The notes under the pieces are model-generated. The model had not been told where the DNA came from, searched no databases, and saw only the letters and a list, made by a program, of their open reading frames with translations. Source: Punica granatum (lineage: Eukaryota; Streptophyta; Magnoliopsida; Myrtales; Lythraceae). Taken from it: a stretch of 64,000 bases of DNA. The stretch lies in contig NC_045134.1 of NCBI RefSeq assembly GCF_007655135.1, positions 20,856,568 to 20,920,567 on the forward strand, written 5' to 3'. Both the position numbers and the translations under genes were made by a program. Position 1 is the first letter of the stretch, and each line of letters opens with the position of its first letter. Of the stretch, positions 35,551 through 45,959 are shown piece by piece.

Positions 35551-38175
35551 ATGGCTACTCTTCCCACGCCGATTGCGACTAGGCCCTGCTGTCTCCACTG
35601 TGGAACAACTGATGCATCGAAACTGGTCTCATCCTCTCATTACAGCTATAGGACCAAGCTCCCACAGTCCTTTGAGAGAGTGGATACAAAGCAGAAGCTA
35701 ATACACCGAGGATCTGTGCAAGATCTTGTCTGTTCTCCTCATAGGAATCTGTTGAAAGTCTCTGCAATGACAGGGGTTTCTGTTGAGGACGTTGATCAGA
35801 CATATACTCTTGTTACTCACAAACTAGAGAAGGGATCATCATATCTGTTCAGGACAGAAGTTGGCGGGCAAGTGAAGGTTTCCGTTACACAGAAAAATGC
35901 CAAATATCCAGTCTTCATTGAGGTCTCGTCCCTGCGGTTACCTAGCAGTACTGATAGGCTTATTCTTGCTTGGGGTGTGTATAGATCCGATTCAACATGC
36001 ACCCAAACACTAGACTTTGGAAGCCTGGCTCCAGATGCAGAACCTTTAGTGCGCGAGAACCCACTTGATCAAATTTCAGATAGTGAATATGCCCTAGAAC
36101 TCGAGTTCGACAGGAAGCAAATTCCCTTCTTTCTCTCATTTCTACTGAAATCTTCAAGTGGCTTAGAAATTAGAAGTCACACACATATGAAATTTTGCAT
36201 CCCAGTTGGCCTGGGTCGTGGCAGGCCATCTCCATTGGGTCTCTCCTTCCCTGCTGGTGGTTCAATTAGTTTTGCTGTTTTTTCAAGAAATGCAGAAGGC
36301 GTAGTGCTCTGCCTGTACGATGATGCTTCAGCAGACCAACCTACTCTGGAACTGGATCTCGATCCTTATGTGAACCGCACAGGTGACATCTGGCATGTCT
36401 CGCTGGAAAACCCTGGGAATTTTACAGCTTATGGGTACCGATTCAGAGGGAGAAATAATGACCATTTTGATAAAGGTCGTATTATCCTCGACCCCTATGC
36501 GAAGATCATTGAGAAACCGAAGAATCCTGGTGCTGCTGCTTTAACATCATATCGTTGCCTTGGATTATTGAGCCAGGTGAAGCCTTTTAACTGGGCAGGC
36601 GATGTCCGTCCAAACTTATCGATGGAGAGGCTGATGGTCTATCGGTTGAACGTGAAGCGCTTCACCGAACATAAGTCAAGTCAGCTCCCTGCTGATATAG
36701 CCGGGACTTTTTCAGGCTTGGCTGAAAAGATAGATCATTTTAAAGATCTTGGTGTGAATGCAGTTTTGATGGAACCAATATTCCCTCGTGATGAACAGAA
36801 AGGTTCCTATATGCCTTTTCATTTCTTCTCGCCAATGAGCATCTATGGACCCTCCAGTAACCAAATTTCTGTAATAAACTCATTGAAGGATGCTGTGAAG
36901 AGATTGCACTCCAGTGGAATAGAGGTCTTCCTTGAGGTTGTGTTTACCGAAACCGCTGATTCTGGGGCACTTCAAGGCATCGATGACCCATCCTACTATC
37001 ATCTGAGTGGACCTGTTAAAATGAGAAGAGCTCTGAACTGTAATTACCCGATAGTCCAGCAGTTTATCTTAGACAGTCTTCGGCACTGGGTGATTGAGTT
37101 TCACATTGATGGATTCTGTTTCATGAATGCTTCGTCTCTGTTAAGAGGTTTCCATGGCGAATCCTTGTCTCGGCCTCCTCTGGTAGAAGCAATCGCATTT
37201 GATCCGATCCTCTCGAGGACGAAGATCATAGCAGATAGCTGGGACCCAATCAATGCGGCTCAGAAGGACGTAGAATTTCCTCACTGGAAGAGATGGGCAG
37301 AAATGAACTCAAAATTCTGCATCGATATTAGAAATTTCTTGAGGGGTGGGGGACTCTTAAGTGACTTAGCCACGAGATTGTGCGGGAACGGAGACTTGTT
37401 TTTCGATGGCCGTGGTCCTGCATTCTCCTTCAACTTCATTGCTCGGAATTTTGGGCTTTCTCTTGTTGATCTAGTTAGCTTCAGCAAAGGTGAGCTTGCA
37501 ACGGAATTCAGTTGGAACTGCGGAGAGGAAGGGCCAACCAATAAAATTGCTGTCCTTGAGAGAAGGCTTAAACAGATTCGGAACTTCCTCTTCATCTTAT
37601 ACCTTTCACTTGGTGTTCCTGTCCTTAATATGGGGGACGAGTGCGGTCACTCTGCTGGTGGGTCCCCTACTTACGGAGCTAGAAAGCCCTTTGATTGGAC
37701 TACTCTGAAAGCAGGTTTCGGGATGCAAACGAGCCAATTCATCTCCTTCCTAAGCTCCTTCAGGCGAAGGCGAGGTGATCTCCTTCAAAATAGAAACTTC
37801 CTGAAAGAAGAGAGTATCAACTGGCATGGAAGTGATCAGGCTCCTCCAAAGTGGGGTGATCCAACTAGCAGATTCCTCGCCGTGAATCTGAAACCAGAAC
37901 AAGACACGAAGACAAGCCTGGAAGGGCCCAAAACTTCTGAAGGACCGGGGGACCTGTTCATTGCATTTAACGGGGCTGACCAAGCTGAGAGGGTCATCCT
38001 CCCTCCTTCCCCAAAGGGGATGGGCTGGAATCGCTTGGTGGACACGGCTTTGCATTATCCTGGTTTCTTCTTAGTGGAAGGTGAGCCGGTGATAGAGCAA
38101 ATGGCGGGATTGGTTTCTTATGAGATGAAGTCTCACAGTTGTGCCCTGTTTGAAGCCACAGCTCTCACAGGCTGA
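35551..38175 (+). CDS. ISA2: Isoamylase-type starch debranching enzyme subunit ISA2 (catalytically inactive)
   Basis: An uninterrupted frame of 874 aa, matching the intronless coding region and about 880-aa length known for plant ISA2. An N-terminal plastid transit-like region precedes a CBM48-type domain around residues 215-320 (GRGRPSPLGLSF, VVLCLYDD, ELDLDPYVNRTGDIWH). A GH13 barrel follows. The catalytic positions are changed: the nucleophile region reads HIDGFCFMNASS without the usual Asp (about residue 520), the acid/base region reads IIADSWDP instead of a Glu-containing motif (about 560), and the third site reads ARNFGLSLVDLVSF instead of HD (about 630). This is the known signature of ISA2, which pairs with ISA1 in plastids for amylopectin trimming. 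The start at 35551 is conservative; see the upstream exon. An AATAAA lies at 38300. Confidence 0.96.
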   Translation: MATLPTPIATRPCCLHCGTTDASKLVSSSHYSYRTKLPQSFERVDTKQKLIHRGSVQDLVCSPHRNLLKVSAMTGVSVEDVDQTYTLVTHKLEKGSSYLFRTEVGGQVKVSVTQKNAKYPVFIEVSSLRLPSSTDRLILAWGVYRSDSTCTQTLDFGSLAPDAEPLVRENPLDQISDSEYALELEFDRKQIPFFLSFLLKSSSGLEIRSHTHMKFCIPVGLGRGRPSPLGLSFPAGGSISFAVFSRNAEGVVLCLYDDASADQPTLELDLDPYVNRTGDIWHVSLENPGNFTAYGYRFRGRNNDHFDKGRIILDPYAKIIEKPKNPGAAALTSYRCLGLLSQVKPFNWAGDVRPNLSMERLMVYRLNVKRFTEHKSSQLPADIAGTFSGLAEKIDHFKDLGVNAVLMEPIFPRDEQKGSYMPFHFFSPMSIYGPSSNQISVINSLKDAVKRLHSSGIEVFLEVVFTETADSGALQGIDDPSYYHLSGPVKMRRALNCNYPIVQQFILDSLRHWVIEFHIDGFCFMNASSLLRGFHGESLSRPPLVEAIAFDPILSRTKIIADSWDPINAAQKDVEFPHWKRWAEMNSKFCIDIRNFLRGGGLLSDLATRLCGNGDLFFDGRGPAFSFNFIARNFGLSLVDLVSFSKGELATEFSWNCGEEGPTNKIAVLERRLKQIRNFLFILYLSLGVPVLNMGDECGHSAGGSPTYGARKPFDWTTLKAGFGMQTSQFISFLSSFRRRRGDLLQNRNFLKEESINWHGSDQAPPKWGDPTSRFLAVNLKPEQDTKTSLEGPKTSEGPGDLFIAFNGADQAERVILPPSPKGMGWNRLVDTALHYPGFFLVEGEPVIEQMAGLVSYEMKSHSCALFEATALTG

Positions 38176-38299
38176 TTTCTCTCCCCTATGAAAATTTTTG
38201 TCACTGAAAATGGCAAAAAGCTTCTGTTGTTATATATAGTTACCAGCAACTGATACAAGCGTAGAGGTCACTGTCCTTGTACAAATCAATTTACACTGC

Positions 38300-38305
38300 A
38301 ATAAA
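38300..38305 (+). terminator. Polyadenylation signal of ISA2
   Basis: A canonical AATAAA 125 bases after the ISA2 stop codon, followed by T-rich sequence. Confidence 0.6.
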
Positions 38306-38309
38306 TTGG

Positions 38310-39061
38310 CTGTCTGATTTTCCTTTCTTAATTATAATTTCTCGGTTTCCTATGCCATGTCGCGATGCTCCCTGCCTTCAAATTTGATGTACGATATATA
38401 GTAGAAATTCAAAAATGTAACAAGTCCAAGTAATATGTATGACGGCTCATGAGGAGCAACAGTTCCACATGCTAGCTAATCGGTCCAATATTTGCGCAAA
38501 TGTTCCAGGATATTTTCCTTCTCATGGACTTACGGAACACGTTTCAAATTGTTAAGTTCAATAGAATCACTCCAGATCTTATCATTTTCGAACTTTCTGC
38601 AGCTTCAGGCCACTGCAAAAGCTCAGGGAACAAGAAAGATCGCCGCTGCAAGATAGCCGATTTCCTGCTTCAGGGCAGTACCAAAATAGTGAACCATTTT
38701 TTTTTGTTTTTCTGGCCAAACACTGAACAACGTTACCTCATATAACTTCATACTCAAAACAGATGATTTGTACACAAGACACGGCAATTGCATCTTCTAA
38801 CTACTTCTACTGGCTAAGATACATTCCCCGTTTCTTCTGCTACCAATGCATTTGGTGCAAATTAGGACCAGGAAAAGACGGCCATTGGATGTTTCCCTCA
38901 CAAAGTGTTCTCTCCCCAAGATAGCTTGGGTTTGGTTACAAAAATTTGGTCATCATTTGCTCATCGCTATAGGATTCTTCCAAGGCAAGCGTGAGCTACA
39001 ACTGGCATCGAAAAACCGAACCAGGATTTCAGCTCACTGATGCAGGTGAATGAACACACAT
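38310..39061. other. Intergenic region between convergent ISA2 and PAC
   Basis: About 750 bases between the ISA2 poly(A) signal and the PAC stop codon. It must contain the PAC 3' UTR at its right side. No ORF with protein features and no repeat recognised. Confidence 0.6.
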
Positions 39062-42000
39062 TCACCATTGGAGATTAATGGCCAGATCAAGCAGAGCTTC
39101 AACTTGGTGTATTGTCCGCTGCTTCTCCTGCTGCTTTAACCTACTTGCAACCGATTCAGCATCGAGCCCTTGGGCGCTCTGCAATAAATCCTGCTCATAT
39201 CGAACCTCTTGCAAGAGAGCATCAACCTCTCTAACGAAATCCACTCTGAGAAGGGCATTGTCTGCTTCCAGTGGAGGTCGAAGCGGACCCTCATGCTGAT
39301 AATAAAAGAAATTAGTCAGTCATTTCACAATGGGAAATAATCAGGATAACACCACAAAGTCATGTGCCATTTACCCCCGATTTATTTCAGTGCTTATAGT
39401 CTTATAGAAACAGTTAATCAGAAATACAACACCCGCATCTCCATACATTTGTGTCGAAGATTTTAGAATTACTCCTAGCGCATCTGAGTCACTAATACCC
39501 CTGAAAATCTATTTCATTCTGACGAAATATCACACTTTCTTTCCATATTCACTCAGTTTCTAGTGTCTGAAAAATGGAAATGGGAAACAATCTCTAGAAC
39601 CAGATAATAGCTGTGCATTACATACGAGCCTTGAACATATAAGCAGCTCATCCAGATGCTTCTCAAATCGTGACAACAGCTGAGATAATCCAGTATTCTA
39701 TCTTTCAATCAGAAGCAAAAGTGTGAAATAGGAAATTTGCAATGGTGTACCTTATCAAGGTCGAATCCTGCAGGGACGAGAATGCTGAAGGGGTCCTCCC
39801 GAGGGAAGGTTTCAACCATGTGCTTCTTGCATTCCTTCAGCCACCCTTCATTATCAAACCCGTCATGCATATTCAAAAGATCGTTGAGCAGTCTCATTGC
39901 AGGAGATGCCTCCCGTTTCAAAATCTCAGTCTAGCATGTTGAGATAAACTCAGAAATCCTTGCTAAAATTCTCGTACACAAAAAGGAAATAGGCAAAACA
40001 GATTTAACTCAAGCTAAAGAAAAGTTTCCACATGAAAAATATTCTGAATACAAAACATTTTCGGGACTGAGTTCTCCCCTTTACTCTTTCTTCATTTCAA
40101 AGATAATAGAACTTTTGTCATCATAAAAGGGGAAAAAAAAATTACTAAGAGAATGTTCTCTTACGGGACTTGATCTTTCATCTGTGTCTCCCATATCAGT
40201 ATCAAACACCTTCTGAATTATCTCTATCTCTTTATTCTTGTTGCAGAACTTTGCCCTGAATCCTATTTTATTCTTAAATTTAACTAGGTGAAACCATAAG
40301 TAACGGCATAGTACAGGCATAAAAAGTGTTTCTTTAATGATGGACTTGACACTATAAAGGCCATGTTTGGGGAGGAAGTGCAATAGAATCACATACAAGA
40401 CAACCCGGTTCCATGCAGAATGTTAGGGATCGTTCATTTATCTGGAAAATAATTATAAAATAAGAATCTTTTATACCACTTGAGGTGCCAAAAATGTAGC
40501 ACTCAAGGTTTCCCAATCCCAACATTATATTATATAAGGCAACTTTGAGAAGCTGAAAGAGCAAGATTGTAATTTTAGCTCAATCAAACAATTATTACTT
40601 GATCGCATTAAGTGGCCTCAAGTAGTGCCCATATTGTTCCTAACAAATTTGTGGATTGCAGGATAGAGTAGTCAAACAAAAGGATTGCTCCAAGTACAAA
40701 AATACCTCAACCCTCCTGTATAAGAGATCAAGACTTCTAACAGCATCCTTTTCATCCTGCAAATAAAGAAAGATTGTGAAAGTCGAACTTAATATGACGA
40801 AATCCACACAAGAGTTTGGTTAATATGATAACTTCAACAATCCCAAATGAAGCCTCGTATTATATGAGGGAAAAAATTGATGGGTGAGAATGAATGTGAA
40901 TAACCATCCCTCAGAACACAAGGCAGAAGAAAACTTACATCACGTCTTGCAAGATCCAACCGATTCCATATGACCATCAACAAAAGTTCAGTGAGCTCCC
41001 CTCTCTCAGCAGCTTCCTCAATTTTCTGGACAGAGCAAAGAAAAAAGACAGTAAGACATTGATCATCTGTAAGAAGAAGTGGTAGGTCGACACATTCAAG
41101 TACAGTCATCTGATCCATTCAAAGGGAAATAACTAAAGATTAATACCTCTTCAACTTCTTCAGCTGCTCTGATGAGGCTTGAAACTAGCTTCCTCGCCTT
41201 TCTAACATCCTCTTCAGGATAACCCTTCAAACGCATGCCAATTTCGCGATATTCCTCAACCTTTCTCTCCTCTTCTTCCTCTTCCTCCTGGCGCAGTCGA
41301 TGCAGCTCCTTGGTCTTTTCTCGTTGACGGGCTTGCCATTCCTGGCGAGAGAGAGAAAGTAAATTGTAAGGAAAGCCTGCGAATTTTTCTGGCTTTGTGC
41401 ATGCTTCCTCAACCATCACCCTGAACGCTCTAGTTCACCGTATGGGCTACAACAAACAATATCTTGACCTAATGGATGCTTGTTTCCTACTTTCCTTCCA
41501 CATACATCCAAGTCAAAACAATGAAACAAATGCAAGGAACAAACAGATGATACTTTCGTTTCCGTAATAGCTTCTATTACTGATTAATAAGTCCATCAAT
41601 TACCAATTAACAAAACTGCATCTTTGGGCATTGATCTAGGCAAGAGCAAGTAGAGCCATTAATCTGCTAAAACATGCGCAAACCAACCGTCTGATCATGG
41701 TTCCACTATGCCAGCTCCGAGGAACTTGTTCATTTGCTGCCGTAAGCACTACTTTCAGATGCTCAAAAGAGCATGTACAATAGGTCAGTATCCATTAAAA
41801 CAATATACAGACATTCTCTCGAGAAGCAAGCTCGAAGAGACGTGCGGGGAAAGGACCACATCCAAACCAATCAGGACAGTCCATTATTCAGATACCAGAC
41901 ACTATTAGGTATGTGGAATTTAGAAGAGGGATTGTGGAATCTCTACTCGCAGTTCTTATTGTGTGAATGGCGTTTCAATCCATTTCTTTGGCATTTCATC

Positions 42001-42591
42001 GTACCAAGCAGACCATTAGCGGTCACGTGTTGCACTTCGGATTTTTTTTTCCTCTTATTGTTGGCAAAGGATGATATCATAATTAAGCAGTTGTACCATA
42101 ACTTGCTATAATCTTTCTTTCCCCCCTTACCATCGAATCACTGATATAACTGAAACTAACCCCATTTCAGCCCAGCAAGCAAAAATTTTTAAAGATTCCC
42201 CAGACAATCAAACAGCAAGGAGACCAACAATCACAACAAACAGAACAGGGCAGATGAAGCAACCCAATGAAATGAACATATGAAAACATACGTACGTCAT
42301 CGTAGTACTCCTTGGGAAGCCCATCTATGAGGGGCTCGTCCTTGCTCATGCTCCTTCTCAGAACTGCCCACAACAAATGGAATCTTTAGAAAACAGCAAA
42401 GCAAGAGAGATTCCAGCCCCGGAGCTCGACCATTTCGGGTTTGCTGCTCAGAACAGGGATTTCGGGGAGAACTGACCCAGAGCTGAAGTGGAACGTGAAG
42501 TAGGTAGCAGCAATATGCGCCGCTGAGCAGACAGAGGTGGTGATATGGTGAGACGGGTTGTGCAGGTGAGCGGGAACGCTGAAGCCTCCAT
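39062..42591 (-). CDS. PAC: PALE CRESS (PAC), plastid development and ribosome biogenesis factor
   Basis: Seven exons on the minus strand: 42591-42477, 42363-42296, 41341-41147, 41025-40939, 40756-40706, 39930-39751 and 39295-39062. Total 930 nt, 309 aa plus stop, close to the about 313 aa of Arabidopsis PAC, with all phases consistent. The N-terminus (MEASAFPLTCTTRLTISPPL) is Ser/Thr-rich like a plastid transit peptide. Then come EYYDDEWQARQREKTKEL, an acidic Glu-rich helix, GYPEEDVRKARKLVSS, VIWNRLDLARRDDEKDA, SPAMRLLNDLLNMHDGF and a coiled C-terminus ending INLQW. PAC is known to be needed for chloroplast development and to associate with plastid 23S rRNA. The second intron is about 950 bases. 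The first splice junction was chosen because it bypasses an in-frame stop and restores phase; it is the least certain one. Confidence 0.93.
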
Positions 42592-43340
42592 TGTCTGCTC
42601 CCAAATCTGTCGTTCCTTTTGCCAATTCGGAATAAGTCAATAGGAATTTCTCCTTTTTTCCATTTTTAATACAAGAATCTAATATATAATATTTTTAATT
42701 TTATAATATAACTGGTCGTGAAGCCCTGCACGGGATAGAAAGCGAAAAAGAAAAATTCAAAGCATGGCAAAATGAAAGTGAAGAAGTAACGTAAGATTGT
42801 GGAATTATTAATCAAAAGTCATAAAAGAACTTAAACAACTAATAGCTTCCACCCATCCAATAGTAAGTACAGAAAAATAATAAAGACGAATAATTTATAG
42901 AGAACTCGCAAAGCAGGTCAAAAAAGATTTAAAAAATGGACATAGATAGATTTTTATTTTCGAATCATAAGTTAAAAAAAAGAAATGCAAAAAATTGAAC
43001 AACACTGTAACTTTTCATCTTTTTTTTATAAAATAATCATCATATGTGACATACAAATGAAGATAGATAAAAATATATAAAAGAAAATCAGCTACATAAG
43101 TAAAATTATGAACACAATAGATAAACACATACTTTAAACATATAAAGCGAACAATATACTTATGGAGCGACCGTCATCTCGTAATATGTATAACTGCTTT
43201 AAAAACAAGAAAGGCAGTGGATAAAATAAATTTTATTGAGTATTTACAGAGAATTTAGCACATTGGACTAGAAGCACATCATGTATTTCGATGAATCTTT
43301 TTCGATTATCGGTAAAATATTTAATTTTAAAAAAAAATTA
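42592..43340. other. PAC upstream region and AT-rich spacer
   Basis: The PAC promoter should lie in the first few hundred bases, but no clear TATA element on the minus strand stands out. The rest is very AT-rich with no gene or repeat recognised. Confidence 0.5.
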
Positions 43341-44440
43341 GGAAAAATAACACTGTGCATCACAGTTTGAAAACCAGTATCACAGTGCATCATATTTCGA
43401 AAAATTAACATGGTGCATCACGAAAATTTTAAAATTTTTCACCATGCATAATTTCCGTCAACTAATGGACGGAAAGTTGACGTGGCACGTTTTTTGGACA
43501 AACGTTGCCAATGTGGTCGTGCTTACTCAGCATCTGAGTCCCACCTGGTTATGAAAATATGATGCATTGTGAAAGTTATTTTCAGACTGTGATGCACAGT
43601 GTCATTTTCTCATTTTAATATTTGTTTGTTAACTTATTTCTTAAAACGGAAATGCACTAACAACCATATACAAACTGTCATGTCCTAAACAACTTGTTCC
43701 TATCTCTCTTCCATTTTTTATAATATTTGGCACAAGTTTGCTGATCGATCGGAAGACATGGCCTCCATCGTCGGCTGAGCCATAAAACCTCATGCGGTGT
43801 GTTTCCCTTGCCCTGGTTAGGACCACATTAATGCAACTCTCAAACTTGTAGAGCTATTGCAAGGGCTTCCACATCTCTTTCGTCAACACAAAGTTCAACC
43901 ACAGACGAATGGTCAACTCTAGAGAAGGGCCTGGTTTCCTCGACGGCGAGTATGAGAGTTGCGTTAATATGGCCCTGAACACACCGCATGAGGTTTTGTG
44001 GCTCAACCGACGATGGAGGCCATGTCTCTTGATCCATCAACAAACTGATGCCAAATATTATAAAAAATGGAAGAGAGATAGGAACAAGATTGTTTAGGAC
44101 ATGGCAGTTTGTATATGGTTATTAGTGCCTTTCCATTTTAGGAAATAAGTTAACAAACAAATATTAAAATGGGAAAATGACACCGTGTATCACAGTCTGA
44201 AAATAATTTTCACAGTGCATCATATTTTCATGGACAGGTGGGACCCAAATGCTGAGTAAGCACGATCACATTGGCATCGTTTGTCCAAATAATGTGCCAC
44301 GTCAGCTTTCCGTCCATTAGTTGACGGAAATGATGCACGGTGAAAATTTTCAAATTTTTCGTGACGCACCATATTAATTTTTCGAAATATGATGTACTAT
44401 GATACTTGTTTTCAAACTATGATATGTCCAGGAATTTTCC
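43341..44440. mobile_element. Compound palindrome: two inverted MITE copies around an inverted-repeat centre, about 1.1 kb
   Basis: The whole stretch folds back on itself around a loop of about 110 bases (about 43838-43951). Examples: aaacttatttcttaaaacgg-like sequence at 43628 pairs with the complement near 44150, and catggcctccatcgtcgg at 43759 pairs with ccgacgatggaggccatg near 44009. In addition, each outer arm (43341-43609 and 44171-44440) is itself a fold-back unit whose two ends carry cactgtgcatcacag-like sequence and its complement. The outermost termini ggaaaaataaca and its partner are gggaaaa-like. No transposase is encoded. Short ORFs on both strands are mirror products, apart from a possible captured segment in the centre. 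Confidence 0.8.
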
Positions 44441-45720
44441 CTTATTATATATTATTTGCATGCAAATAATCTAGAACAAATGTTTAAAGTTCATTTAATA
44501 TAATAATAATAATAATAATAATATACTATAAGTTCATTTAACTAAAAATAAAAAGGCAATTCGCGTGAGGCTATATCAAATGGAGAGATCAAGCAATCGA
44601 GAACATCTTACCAAGAGTTTGAGGATTCTCAAATGGAACTCACATGATTCTGCTCTTCCACTTTTATAGATTATATACAAAAAGATGGTAAACGTACATT
44701 TTGAGAGCTTGCATGTGATAACAGTATTTTTTATAACCAAATCGATCGCATTTTATATGTGGTAGATCTTGTTTATAATGTTCAAATGGAATATATCAAT
44801 AAAAACATACGATCGTATTCGTTTTTTTGAAACCAAATATGATTCATATCTATTTATAAAAATATGATTTAACGTGTTTTTTGAAAGCAAATCTGATTCT
44901 TATCTATAAAAATTATTATTTTATTTTTTGAAAAGTAAAAATGATCTTATGTGATTTACTTATATAGATAATAGATAATATGAACTATATTAATTCAAAA
45001 ATGAATGAACTATATTAGTGCAAATCTATTTTTATGTCTTATAAATTTACAATTTAAAAATAAAAATAAAAACTAGAGATTCCTTTTCTAAAAAAAACAA
45101 AAAATTGAGAATAACGACCAATCCCACAAATCTATATTTATATTTTAAAAATTATTCTTAAAAGAAATCTTAAAAGATTCAGAAAATAATAAATAGTCTC
45201 ACAAATCTATATCTACATATTTTCAAAAAAAATATTTTTGAATAAAAACTCAAAACACTAAAAAAATATATTCAACAACGGAGCGTTCTAAGACTATCTG
45301 GCCAGCCTATCATATTCTTGCTTTCATATAGTTATATAGATATAGATTAGTAATCATGAATTTTTAAATTGGTGTTTTGGAATTTTTAGGAATATTTCAT
45401 AAAATTTTTGAAAGCCTGATACTCAAACTTTTAATTTTAAATGTTAATTGGATTTATCAACCACATTGAGAAAGTAAAACCCACAACTGACCCACAAACT
45501 GTGACTATGTGAAAATAACTGGCACCATAAAATATGAAAGTAGATTATTCACCTATCAATTTGGGGGGGTTGTCTTCACCTGTGTTCTTTTTTCTTTTCT
45601 TATACTATTCTAAGTCGATAATATATGTATAGAATTATAATGTATTAATTTTTATTATTTATATATTCATTTAATTGCATGCCTTATTATATGTTAACAG
45701 AGCTAACACCAACAACAATA
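44441..45720. other. AT-rich spacer
   Basis: No gene recognised. A TAA trinucleotide microsatellite lies at 44500-44522. Related phrases recur within 44720-45240 (aaatatgattcatatctat, aaatctgattcttatctat), suggesting old local duplication. Confidence 0.5.
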
Positions 45721-45959
45721 TGTGACATGCTTAGAGTTTAAAGCCAGGGCAGGCGCCTAAGGATCAGTATACCAAGGCTTCCCAGCCCAACCCTCTCCAA
45801 GATTGACAAGCTAATAGATATATTTCACGATAAGGAGTACAACATTCGGAGTACGTATCTGTAGTATAGCAGCTCATATTAACTCACGTACAATGAAGAC
45901 AACTGGTACACGGTCATCAGAACCCTATTGTTGCACTTGGGGAAGGACCATAATGCTAA

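Noticed and set aside
41708..42111. ORFs of 66 and 112 codons on +
   Set aside because: They sit in the long second intron of PAC on the opposite strand and look random.
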